The notes under the pieces are model-generated. The model saw nothing but the letters and a program-made list of their open reading frames with translations. It was not told the origin of the DNA and did no database searches. From Anastrepha obliqua (taxonomy: Eukaryota > Arthropoda > Insecta > Diptera > Tephritidae), in NCBI RefSeq assembly GCF_027943255.1, contig NC_072895.1:82462001-82526000 (forward strand): a DNA stretch of 64,000 bases. The letters run 5' to 3'. The position numbers and the translations under genes are program-made. Positions 22,398 to 32,352 of this stretch are shown one piece after another. Each line of letters begins with the position of its first letter. Positions within the stretch are counted from its first letter, which is position 1.

Positions 22398-23290
22398 CTA
22401 AAATGGTGACAACAAGAAAATGTGAATCGTGGGCAACGATAAACGAAAATATAAAAATAGCAGTTAATTTAGCGTTACGTATAGTTTGGAAATGGTTTTT
22501 TTTTTAAATGCAAAGTGTCTGATTGTCTAACTCTAATGGACGTGGCCAACTAAGGCACATTTGAAATATATGCATGTGTATGAATGGCTGTAGGGCTCTA
22601 CGATATACGGGGTTTGAGCTGGTTATATTCTTACTTCTGTCTTTAGGCTTAGTGATTGTACTGTTGTTGATTTGTGTTGAAACAACACTGGTTACAGTTG
22701 AGAGTTCGTAAAAACGTGGCAGTGTATCAAAGTTACCCTTTTTGTAAGTAATAACGACTAAAAATTAAACAAATTATTACAAATATAAATTTAATAAATT
22801 ATAAAACAATTTTGTAAAAGAATTTTTGTTTTTGTATACAAAATTGGGTAAATAAAGTATAAGCTGAATTTGCCAGTGATAGGAAAAAAAATCAAAAATT
22901 ATAATAAAAAAATAAAAATTACGAATTATACTAAAAATGCGGTAAATGAAGTACAAACCCTTGAAAAAAATCACGTACTGATAAAAACTAATTTGGTAAT
23001 TAAATTTATTTGATTGATATTTCGATTTATTTCCGAAATATTGCAAATAAAGTCAAACTTTTTTTTAAGTAATAAAAGTAAAAATTAAAAAAATGTTAAT
23101 TGTAAAATAATTTTAAAGAGTTTTCTTTTGTATATGAAATGTGGTAATTAAAGTTTAAGCTCAAAAATTTTAATAAAAACATTACTAATTAAATTTAAAA
23201 TTTCTTTTATAAAATAAAGCGGTTAATGATCTACAACCCCTCTAATGTTAAAAAATATAATTTTAATAATTAAATTTTTAAAATATATAT
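22398..23290. repeat. AT-rich intron with diverged tandem-like repeats
   Basis: From about 22740 the sequence has repeating phrases such as AATTGGGTAAATAAAGTATA, TGCGGTAAATGAAGTACAA and TGTGGTAATTAAAGTTTAAG at roughly 100-base intervals, similar in style to the AT-rich blocks at 2240 and 6160 but with a different core. Confidence 0.45.
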
Positions 23291-24218
23291 AAAGGGTCCG
23301 CCATATAACTTTACGGAATTAAAAATGCTATAAAAAAGAAACTACTCAATATTTTTCCAAACTGTTTTGTTTATTTTGAAGTACAATCTTTCCGGTTAAT
23401 GATAGAACGCAATTTCTTTCATATGGCTGCCTCGGCTAGCCATGCACTATCCCATACGATCGGTCCAATTTTTCAACACATTTTCGATTGTATGCGGCTG
23501 TACTTCAGCTGTGACATCGCGTCTGTTGGTCGTCAGTGCATCAATTGTTGCTGGTTTGTTGGCATAACACTGGTCTTTGACGGCACCCCAAAGATAATAA
23601 TCCAACGGCGTCAAATCGCAGCTCCGAGGCGGCCAAACGATATCAGAATTTCGGCTGATAATGCGATCTTCGAAGACATTGCTCAAAAGATTGAACGTAG
23701 CATTCGCTGTGTGGCAATTAGCGCCACCTTGTTGGAACCAAATTCCACCAATATCCTCCTCTTGAATTTCTCGGAACAAAAATTCGTTCAACATGGCCCG
23801 GTAACGTTCTCCATTGACGGTTACGGCCACTCCTCGCTCATTTTCGAAGAAAAATGGACCAATGATGCCTCTCGACCAAAATCCGCACCAAACAGTGACT
23901 CGTTGTGAATGCATCGGCTTTCCTTCGAGTGCGTGCGATTTTTCTGAGCCCCAAATGCGGCAATTTTGCTTGTTAACATACCCGCCGAGATGGCAATGAG
24001 CTTCATCCGAAAAGATGATTTTTCGGTAAAAGTCGATCCCAAGCCCATGAAGCGAAGCGAAAACGCATTGGGTGGTCGGTCTTTTGAGCGTATAGACAAC
24101 CATTTTCGTTCAGCGGAAGAATAAAACTAATTTTCTGTCAAATCAGATGACAGCTAGGTGTTACCATTCTTCAAATAGTACCTAGTTCAAATCCGTAACG
24201 ATAGATGGCGGGTCTTGT
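23291..24218 (-). mobile_element. mariner-like element with ends, transposase inactivated
   Basis: About 930 bp between imperfect terminal inverted repeats GGGTCCGCCATATAACTTTA (left) and AGACCCGCCATCTATCGTTA (right, inverted), set in AT-rich flanks. The minus strand holds a nearly open transposase of about 200 codons: IIFSDEAHCHLGGYVNKQNC (first Asp), TVWCGFWSRGIIGPFFFENE, WFQQGGANCHTANATF where the second catalytic Asp is Gly, WPPRSCDLTPLDYYLWGAVK (third Asp), and VLKNWTDRMG at 23447. The N-terminal HTH is deleted and a frameshift sits near 24040. Confidence 0.85.
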
Positions 24219-25581
24219 ATATATATATATTTTTTTTTTTTAACACAAACACGTCCAACGAAGTATAAAAGTTTAAGAATGCCACAAAGTTAGCAACTGT
24301 ATGACAACTTAAACTCTACATCTTATAAAATAAAATCCAAATATGTGTATGTGCACAGGGGCGATAATAACTACGCAGTAAATTCTCTGCTTTGCTTAGA
24401 GTGTTTTGTATTTTGAATTTAATCTTCCTTAGAGCGCGTTTTCTGACACAAATTGCATAAATTTACAAAACGGACGTGGCTACAAGCAAAATGTGTTAAA
24501 AAATCATCAAATTGAATTTCAAACTGCAACGCATCAAAAATTACTTAACCCATTGGAGTGCCATTACTTTGCTATAAAACTATAAATTGTTTACTATCTT
24601 TCTGCATTAATCAAACTTTCCAATTATTTCCTATTACTATACAAATTTTGAAAACAAAAGGAGAGTTAGCAAAAAATAATTTATTTGTGTATGTAAGTGC
24701 GCTGTATACGAAACGCCACTAAGCAAGTTTGATAGTTGTTTATGTTCTTTTTTTTAGATTACTGCTGAATAGAAATATTTTCGGAAAATAAACTGGAGGA
24801 AATACAAAGTTCTAAGAGCTTTCCGATATATGCCTTTATTGAGCCAAGTATCTCATAGTATGCGGTAGCTCTACTATAACTGGAACTATACGGCGACTTA
24901 CAGTTGGCATTACGCTTCAAAAGGGAATCCAAGTGTAGTACAATGGGCTCAATTAATGTCTGAGTGCTGCAACGCTTCAAAAACGTTCTTTAACAGTTTT
25001 CTGTTTTGTGAAGCCAATTACAGCATTCCAAAATGGAGATAACAAAGAGAAAATTATCTTTCACTCTTCAGTACTACTACGACCAAGATGAAAAGTCTGA
25101 GTTGGTGACCAAAAAATGCGTGCTCTACCTGGGTTCCATGCAGCATCGATGCTTAAGCAAATCAGTGGCTCCAGCGATTCCAATGTCGATAATCGCATGA
25201 AATTTTCGAATCGGGCTTATATGTGAGCCATTTTTCTAGTACCCAATAACTGTAGTGTAGTTAGAAAAAAGTGTATCCGATTGGAATAATCCTGGCTGTG
25301 CGATATTCGCATTCAAATTGGTATGAATCATCATTGAAATAAAGTTACAACGTATTGGGCATTTTTTACTTCCTCTAAAATATTTATGCTAAGTATTTTC
25401 ATTCAGTAGTATTCGACTATTAAATGTTGATTACTGATTCCTCTTTTGTTTGCTTAGTTATAGCTCTGAATTCGCCTAAAACTGCCTTAAAAATGCTTAC
25501 ATTTGTAATATAACTGTCAATGTTAACATAACATTTTCTGTTAGTTTATTGAACTTGAGCTCCCTCTGTTCTAAAAGAGAT
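24219..25581. other. intron, no gene recognised
   Basis: Contains a short frame from 25032 (MEITKRKLSFTLQYYYDQDE) and a minus-strand ORF at 24759-24980; neither has a motif I recognise. Confidence 0.35.
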
Positions 25582-25859
25582 GTTCAAACCAGTGATGGTA
25601 AATGATTTTTTGAAAAATCCCTACACAGCCCAAAAAAATTCCCTACTTTTCCCTATGCTTACAAAAAATGTTCTCTATACAATTCCCTACATTTTTTTCT
25701 CCTGTGTTTACACTATAATGAGGCACTTGCAACGTCAAAATTGAATTATTTCCTTAAGTTTTGGACTTGGTGCTATTTTGACACTTTATAATAAAAACAT
25801 ATTTTATTTCAAATACATATAAGTACACATATTTATTATATTATAAACACAAATGTAAA

Positions 25860-26045
25860 GAAAAATTCAGCAAAAAGACTAAAAATTCGACTTTTTCATT
25901 ACATTCAGTTCTGCAAGGCAGAGTTTTTATTTTTTCAGAATCCGGCACGGTTTCTTTTAAGAGTGGGATTAAATGGTTCACCACTTGTAGCGCGACATTA
26001 TGCTCAGCAAAGAACATGCTATAAGTCTTAATTCGAAATTTCTGG
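25860..26045 (-). pseudogene. hAT transposase, segment after the insertion
   Basis: The minus strand reads FRIKTYSMFFAEHNVALQVV, NHLIPLLKETVPDSEKIKTL and PCRTECNEKV. The FxAEHN...HLxPLLKxxxPDS pattern is a conserved stretch of insect hAT transposases before the catalytic domain. It continues the frame cut at 28248, showing that both pieces are one gene. The catalytic domain that should follow is absent. Confidence 0.7.
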
Positions 26046-26225
26046 AATCATTTGGTTTGCTCAATTTAAAAAAAAAAAGAGGTTGTCTGCAAAGTCGGTT
26101 TACTGACGATAGTTTAACGTGATAACGTCATAAGAAAATACTGATTGAATGGTTGCATTTTTCAAAAGAAAATTTTAATTTTATTTGTTTGATAGATATT
26201 TTGTATGGATATAGAGAATGAGTTA

Positions 26226-26616
26226 ACATTAACATAACATAATATACTTTAACATAACATAACATAACATAACATAACATAACATAACATAACATAACAT
26301 AACACAGCATAACACAACACAACACAACACAACACAACACAACATAACATAACATAACATAACATAACATTACATAACATAACATAACATAACATAACAT
26401 AACATAACATGACATAACATAACATAACATAACATATATTAACATAACATAACATAACATAACCTAACATAACATAACATAACATAACATAACATAACAT
26501 AACATAACATAACATAACATAACATAACATAACATAACATAACATAACATAACATAACATAACATAACATAACATAACATAACAAAACATAACATTACAT
26601 AACATAACAAATTACC
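26226..26616. repeat. AACAT pentanucleotide satellite
   Basis: About 75 tandem copies of AACAT with scattered variants (AACAC cluster near 26306-26340, one AATATACTTT break at the start). Two minus-strand ORFs of MLCYVMLCYVM type across it are artefacts of the repeat: 5 is not a multiple of 3, so the frame cycles. Confidence 0.95.
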
Positions 26617-27475
26617 CCGTATTAAAGCACTTATCAACAGCTCTCATTTTATACCCATATTGTACATACACAACCAAAGGTTACCCGGGTCCACGTTTTG
26701 ACCTATATCTCGAGACCCCAGTCACGGAGCGGCATGAAAAATACTTTGTACTAAAGCATTCACCAACAGCTTTCATTTGATACCCATATTGTACATACAC
26801 GTCCGAAGGTTACCCGGGTCCACGTTTTGGCATATATTTCGAGACCCTAGTCATCAATAGGTATGAAAATTACCCCGTATTAAAGCACTTATCAACAGCT
26901 TTCATTTGATATCCATATTGTACAAACACATTCTAGGGTCCACGTTTTGGTCTCTATCTCGAGACCCTAGTCACGGAGCGGATGGAAATACTCTGAACTA
27001 AAGCATTCACCAACAGCTTCCATTTGATACCCATATTGTACATACACATCCGAAGGTTACCCGGGTCAACGTTTTGACCTATATCTCGAGACCCTATCTA
27101 CCAATAGGTATTCAAACTATACGGAAATCATCTTCAATACCTACTTAACAATGTGTGTAAGTTTGGTTTAATTCGGTGCAAAGACACGGCGGGTCCACGT
27201 TTTGGCATATATTTCCAGACCCTAGTCATCAATAGGTATGAAAATTACCCCGTATTAAAGCACTTATCAACAGCTTTCATTTGATACACATATTGTACAT
27301 ACACATCCGAACTATATCTCGAGCCCTATTTCCAAAATAAAATATAATCCATGTTACTCGTGATGTAGCTTTCGAATGGTGAAAGAATTTTTAAAATCGG
27401 TCCAGTAGTTTTTGAGCCTATTCATTACAACCAAACAAACAAAGTTTTCCTCTTTATAATATTAGTATAGATATG
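26617..27475 (+). repeat. tandem units ending like a non-LTR retroelement tail
   Basis: Repeated units of roughly 130-150 bases containing TTAAAGCACTTATCAACAG, CATTTGATACCCATATTGTA, GGTTACCCGGGTCCACGTTT and TATATCTCGAGACCCTAGTC. At least four copies are seen (26617, 26745, 26870, 26985) and a fifth at 27235. It ends GGTCCAGTAGTTTTTGAG then CTCTTTATAATATTAGTATA, a tail I have seen as the 3' end of insect non-LTR retrotransposons. No coding part. Confidence 0.6.
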
Positions 27476-27779
27476 GTGAATATTACCATACATTTTTTCC
27501 TTCAGATATAATAAAAAAATAATAATAATAACATTAAAACAACAGGTATTATTAACAAACTTGGTTTTATTTTAAATTCTTCAAGTAAATCAAATTAATA
27601 ATAATCAATAAGAAGGCATATGCCAATACAAATACGTGAATTTATATATGTACATATGCGCATATACATACATATATACGCTCACATAAGTAGGGGAGAG
27701 CAAGATGTCGAACGTTGCCGTTCGTTTGCTTTGTTTACTTTGTCGTTCCTTCCGCGCTTTCGCTTGCAGTTCATTCTAT

Positions 27780-28212
27780 GCAATGAGCAAGGTAACTACA
27801 TATGAGCAAGGTAACACTAATATGAGCAAGGTAACACTAATGAGCAAGGTAACTACATATGAGCAAGGTAACTACATATGAGCAAGGTAACACTAATATG
27901 AGCAAGGTAACTACATATGAGCAAGGTAACACTAATATGAGCAAGGTAACTACATATGAGCAAGGTAACACTAATATGAGCAAGGTAACTACATATGAGC
28001 AAGGTAACTACATATGAGCAAGGTAACGACACATTTTGGTAACGGCAATGAGCAAGGTAACTACATATGAACAGTAATGAGCAAGGTAACTACATATGAA
28101 CAGTAATGAGCAAGGTAACTACATATGAACAGTAACGAGCAAGGTAACTACATATGAACAGTAATGAGCAAGGTAACTACATATGAACAGTAATGAGCAA
28201 GGTAACGACACA
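27780..28212. repeat. minisatellite built on GAGCAAGGTAAC
   Basis: About 20 copies of ATGAGCAAGGTAAC. In the first half the units alternate between a 19-base form (plus TACAT) and a 20-base form (plus ACTAAT). The second half uses a 29-base unit in which ATGAACAGTA is inserted. Both halves end with GGTAACGACACATTTT, so the array has higher-order structure. Confidence 0.93.
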
Positions 28213-28239
28213 TTTTTTCGTGCGTGCAGCCTGTTAAAT

Positions 28240-28497
28240 CGAATTATAAGACGTTATCACGTCAAAAAATCTGTTTATTTTAGGTGTCTTTTTTATTGCC
28301 TTAATATTTTTTTGGTGCATTTCTAATTCGGTGTGCTGCTGAAAATCAGACTTGCCGCAGTTCAAAACATTGTCGCAGCAACACATTTTCGTTTGAATGT
28401 CGTCGTCAAGCCACTTGTTTTTGAACTTTTGTTTCCGATACTTGCATTGTTTTTTCTGGTGTTCCTTCGAAGAGTCAGTCGAAGAGGGGGAACTCAT
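28240..28497 (-). pseudogene. hAT transposase, N-terminal BED-like finger
   Basis: MSSPSSTDSSKEHQKKQCKY, RKQKFKNKWLDDD, then CDNVLNCGKSDFQQHTELEM and HQKNIKAIKKTPKINRFF. This fits the start of insect hAT transposases, where a KYRxxW segment precedes a CxxC...H...H zinc finger; part of the finger (the WL...PYKAxC section) appears deleted. The frame is cut at RFF by the inserted unit at about 28248. Confidence 0.7.
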
Positions 28498-28972
28498 ATA
28501 TAAATACTAAACTAGGATAAACTAAATTATTTGCAAACTTACTTCAAAAGTGAAAAGCACTAGAAAACTAACAATTTTCGCGCGAAGAAAAAGTGGCGTT
28601 AGCGTTAACGAAAAAAAAAACGGCAATGCTGTCGTATTAACGCTTTCAAAAGTATTCTGCCATAAAGAAAAAAAGTCTGGCCTGAAACCTTACAGCGGAT
28701 TTTTATTTAAAATGAACTTTACTAATTTTTTCCTTCTTGAAAATTCTTTACATTTACGGAATTTAACAAAATCTGTCCTTCTTTTCCGTACACCCACATT
28801 TTTTGACAAAAATCCCTACATGTAGGGAATTTTCCCTACATTTACCATCACTGGTTCAAACGGCAATTGCCATTTAAATGCGATGTTTAAATCTAGTCAA
28901 GCATAAACGACTGACTCGATGGAAATACATATTTATGCTTTAAAAATTGCGCGAGTTCCATACTAATTATTA

Positions 28973-30992
28973 CAGCAGAAACTCGATTCTTGCGACACAT
29001 TTTTTTAATTGCAAAATTTTTTGTTTTGTCTTTCGCTTTTGCTCTTTTTACGTTGTATTTTTGAGAATAATGCTCGGAGAAGTAACGTCGATGTCGTTCT
29101 GGTAATGACATTTTTTTAATTGAATCAGCTGAACGAAATTAAAGGAATTAGACGAAATGACAGTTTAACGTTAACTTTAGCATGCTGTGGTCTCATAATG
29201 GCAAATATAAAATTTACGCTGCTTGCAATTAAAGGAAAAAGCTGCCTTTCTGGAAAAATTCACTGCGGGAATTCCCATTAGAGCATTAGCTGAAAACTTG
29301 CGCAGAGCAACAATAACTGGCATTAAAGCAAAATTCACAGTCCATAAAGAAGTTCGTTAGGCGATATGAATCCGGTCCAAGGAAAAGGAAAACTTTTAAG
29401 ATTTCTGAGCCTCCAAAATGGAAAGGCAGGTTAGAATGCCTCTCGGGGTTAGAGCTTCAGAGCTTAATAAGATTTGCAAAAGACGGAGACGTATTACAAG
29501 ATGTCTACTACAAGGAAACGTAAGGGTTAAGATCCATCCATTCGGCTCACTGGCATAAGATCAGTCAGGAGCGAATAACGTTTCTTCCTGTAAAAAAATG
29601 CTGCTGGAAATCATAAAGTATTGTAAAAATAATGGTTATTGGGAAATCGCCGAATTTGCGTTCATTTAAATTTTACTGGTACGCCTGTTGTCAAATATAA
29701 AAGAAACGTCAAGGGAAATAAAAGGGCTTGGCTTTATTTGAAGAATGGTTTAAGAACATTTACTCCAGAACTATGTTAATTTTTTGTTAAAACAAAGAAT
29801 TCTGTTTTAATCAAAAATTGCCTAAGCAAACGGGTAAAAGGTATTCTTCGTGCGCAAAATCTTTCGGAAAAAGCACTTCTTCTTATTAAAAATGCTACAT
29901 GCCATCCCAAAGAAGCCGAGCTAAAGAGCTATATATACATATATAATTGGCGCGTACACCCTTCTTTGGGTATTTAGCCGAGCTCCTCCTCCTATTTGTG
30001 GTGTGCGTCTTGATGTTGTGCCACAAATAGAGAGACCTACAGTTTCAAGGCGACTCCGAACGGCAGATATTTTTATGAGGAGCTTTTTCATGGCAGAAAT
30101 ACACTCGGAGGTTTGCCATTCATTGCCTGCCGAAGGGCGACCGCTAGTAGAAAAATGTTTTTCTTCATTGAAGAGCTACGATGGCCAAATATCGGTGTGC
30201 CTGAAACTGTACGGCACTAAAACAACACATAGATCAAAGCGTTTTGAACTACAAAAAATCCCTCTTAAGTGACATGGTTGCTCGTGGAGAAACTATCGAT
30301 AAGTCACTGCGAAATATCGACCTGCAAAATGCAGTATTCTTTTTAGCTAGTGGATGAATTGCAACTTCAGTTCTCTCTTACTAGAACTTCAGTTCAATCA
30401 TCGTTTCAAAAACTGTTTGAAAAAGCGTTTGACTGGGACTGTGATGATATCTCCTCTTTCGGAGTTACGATTACAGATAGCTGATGATGCATCCAAAATT
30501 CAATTCATTGCAACTTTGTTTCGGGAAGCAGAACCATTGCAGCAAATCTCCTAACCTGAAATCAAGTAATGGATTGTTGAACCTCATTCGGAACCCACAG
30601 CTTTAAATTAAGACTACTGGAGTGAAGCCGACGGAATAGTCAGTGAAATAACTAACGATGTGATGCAAAAATTACATCCTAGGAGGCAATATCAGCATTC
30701 AATATATGCTTGGATTTGGCAGAGCAAAACTATGCTTGGTTAAACGATGTTACGACGCTGCAAAGGCTAAGAAGCAGTGTGGCACTGAACAAGCGAGTGT
30801 GTACGAAACAAACCAAAATCGAGAATTTCCTTAATTCCGAATGAAACTTTTCCTTTACAGTGCATTTAATTAATATAATAGAACAAATAAGCTTGTGCTG
30901 CTATTAGTAAAAATACTACTTTAATTTGTATGGGAAAAACCTGAGTAGTTGCGCCAACCTCGAAACTACGTGCAAGAATCGAGTTTCTACTG
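28973..30992 (+). mobile_element. pogo/Tigger-type element, broken
   Basis: Flanked by TA with inverted termini CAGCAGAAACTCGATTCTTG (left) and CAGTAGAAACTCGATTCTTG (right, inverted), the classic pogo/Tigger end. About 2.0 kb including a SINE insertion. The broken transposase reads IKKFVRRYESGPRKRKTFKI (HTH/CENP-B side, about 29336-29400), then NATCHPKEAELKSY around 29890 and, past the SINE, YDGQISVCL; C-terminal pieces include AYAWIWQSKTML-like frames and NKRVCTKQTKIENFLNSE (about 30787). The catalytic Asp expected before NATCH is Lys (LLIKNATCH). Many stops. Confidence 0.85.
29932..30170 (-). mobile_element. tRNA-derived SINE, copy 2, 5'-truncated
   Basis: Inserted in the pogo transposase with an AAGAGCTA duplication (29924-29931, 30171-30178). 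Removing it joins AELKS to YDGQIS in one frame. It lacks the tRNA head, as expected from incomplete reverse transcription. Confidence 0.85.
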
Positions 30993-31098
30993 TACTTATA
31001 ATATTACATCTACACAGCAATTGTTTATACATCTAGACATCCTAATGGTTATTTTTTAGCTTCTAATATATACTTATATGCGTGTACTCATAACTCAC

Positions 31099-31235
31099 CC
31101 GTTTGCTTTTCTGGATCCTTGAGAGTATAGACTTGCAGAATGGTTGCATTACTGCGTCCTTTAGTGTTGTGCGCCACCAGAAATACATTGTAACCAACAC
31201 CAGGCACCAGCCCCCGCACTTCAAAGTATGGCGTT
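31099..31235 (-). CDS. Side-family exon F: second half of FN3 domain
   Basis: 137-bp exon reading TPYFEVRGLVPGVGYNVFLV, AHNTKGRSNATILQVYTLKD and PEKQT. FEVRGLVPGVGYNVFLVAHN is the E to F strand pattern of a fibronectin-III domain, and NTKGRS is the usual FG turn in this family. The acceptor CAATCATAG|AACGCC has a poor pyrimidine tract. It was chosen because it is the only AG in about 100 bases upstream and gives the right phase (AA+A = Lys). Donor ACGG|GTGAGT at 31098. Confidence 0.87.
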
Positions 31236-31822
31236 CTATGATTGTTGCGAGCGCGTCCATTGTTGTTGCATTCATACGGCAGTTGTTTTATTTGTCGTCG
31301 TTGACCAGAATTTTAGGCATTTGAAAAGTCATACGAATATAGGAGAGTCAGCAAAGTGGGCACCAGGAACCAAAGCAGCAACAAAAAATCCAACCATTCA
31401 ACAATCAACCGACCGTAGCGTAGCGTAAAATGAAAATAAAGAGAAGAGGGAAGACAAAGTGAAGCAGTAGAAGCAAATTTGAATTAGTAATGAAAAAAGT
31501 CGGTCACAAATGCTTCAGAGCGTCACAAATGCTGCAATTGAAGTGAAATTCTGCGTCACATGACGCACATTTTTTCGTTTTCGACTTTTTGCGTACTTTA
31601 GTCGCTCAAAAGCGCTGCTACGCCAATGAATGGACGAATGTGTAGTCGGAACTGGCAGCTGCCAGTGGTCATTCAACACAATTTAGGCATGAATAGAGGG
31701 ATTTGCAGTGGTGGAGTGATAGCTGAAGCGGGAGTAGTGGAGCCAATGAAGGGCGAGGGAGGAGGTAGTTGGCTAACTTTTGGGCTACACTGATTGCGAA
31801 TGCGTGGATACGGTCTACTCAC
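31236..31822. other. intron between exons E and F
   Basis: 587 bases, no repeat element recognised. Confidence 0.5.
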
Positions 31823-31982
31823 TTTGATTTGTAAATTTTCGGATAGCGCGTCGTTCCGTTCACATATACTTCCATAATGAAATCCTGCTGCAGACCACCA
31901 TCGAAGCCTTCGATGCATTCAATTTGAAAGCCAGTCGACGTTTGATTGAGTAGCGTGCAGTTAACCAATGGATCCGGTTCGC
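31823..31982 (-). CDS. Side-family exon E: first half of FN3 domain
   Basis: 160-bp exon reading GEPDPLVNCTLLNQTSTGFQ, IECIEGFDGGLQQDFIMEVY and VNGTTRYPKIYKSK. NCTLLNQTS followed by IECIEGFDGG is a Sidestep-family hallmark at the start of the membrane-proximal fibronectin-III domain. Sequons NCT, NQT and NGT are visible. Acceptor CTCCACAG|GCGAA and donor AATCAAA|GTGAGT at 31822. It ends with two bases of a Lys codon, phase-matched to exon F. Confidence 0.92.
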
Positions 31983-32352
31983 CTGTGGAGTGTAAAAAAG
32001 TTTTAGTACGCATTCATTTTTAGTTTTTCGTATTTGTTTTTCCGCTATTCTGCTTTCTAAAGGAGTTTAAGCTGGTGAACAGAAAAAGCGAATGTGGTTT
32101 AAATTTGTATACGTAACGCTAGCAACAATGCCATGCGACACTAATCCGGAAACGGTTCTAAAAAAATACGAACAAACCAAGAGAATGTGCCTTGTATTTA
32201 AGTATTTCAATCGATGTATTTCAATCGATGGTAGTACCGGGAAAAAATTGGTTAACGTTTTTGGTTAGTCAGTCTGCCACTTTGATTTGTGTGATTTTGT
32301 GGCTGCTTTTATGAAACATCACGAAAATCCACATATGTACTTAGTTGGCTAG

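Larger units (their letters stand above)
26066..28248. mobile_element. nested 2.2 kb unit with inverted motifs and satellites
   Basis: Inserted in the hAT gene. The ends carry the same motif in opposite orientation: AACGTGATAACGTCATAAG near 26117-26135 and ATAAGACGTTATCACGTC near 28246-28263. Inside, in order: unique sequence, a pentamer satellite (26226-26616), a block of tandem units like a retroelement tail (26617-27475), AT-rich DNA, a CG-richer segment (27690-27780) and a minisatellite (27780-28210). Inverted subterminal motifs, a T-run target and internal arrays resemble non-autonomous Helentron (HINE) elements; that assignment is inferred. Edges are approximate. Confidence 0.5.
25590..28853 (-). 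mobile_element. hAT element with 8-bp target duplication
   Basis: 3264 bp flanked by GTTCAAAC on both sides (25582-25589, 28854-28861), with 15-bp perfect inverted termini CAGTGATGGTAAATG. Subterminal TCCCTACA motifs recur at both ends. The minus strand carries the broken transposase: a BED-type finger at 28497-28250 and a downstream piece near 26040-25860. Between them sits a separate 2.2 kb unit (about 26066-28248) holding two satellites. The 8-bp duplication, CAGTG start and transposase sequence agree on hAT. Confidence 0.9.

Noticed and set aside
26128..26605. Long minus-strand ORFs of MLCYVM repeats
   Set aside because: They are the translation of the AACAT pentamer array; the frame stays open only because the repeat has no stop codon in that orientation.
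27780..28212. Regular spaced repeat that might look like a CRISPR array
   Set aside because: Units are directly tandem with spacers of a few identical bases, there are no unique spacers and no cas genes, and the genome is eukaryotic.
28893..29111. 72-codon minus-strand ORF MSLPERHRRYFSEHY
   Set aside because: It spans the left terminus of the pogo element (28973), so it cannot be an ancient host gene, and the pogo gene is on the other strand.
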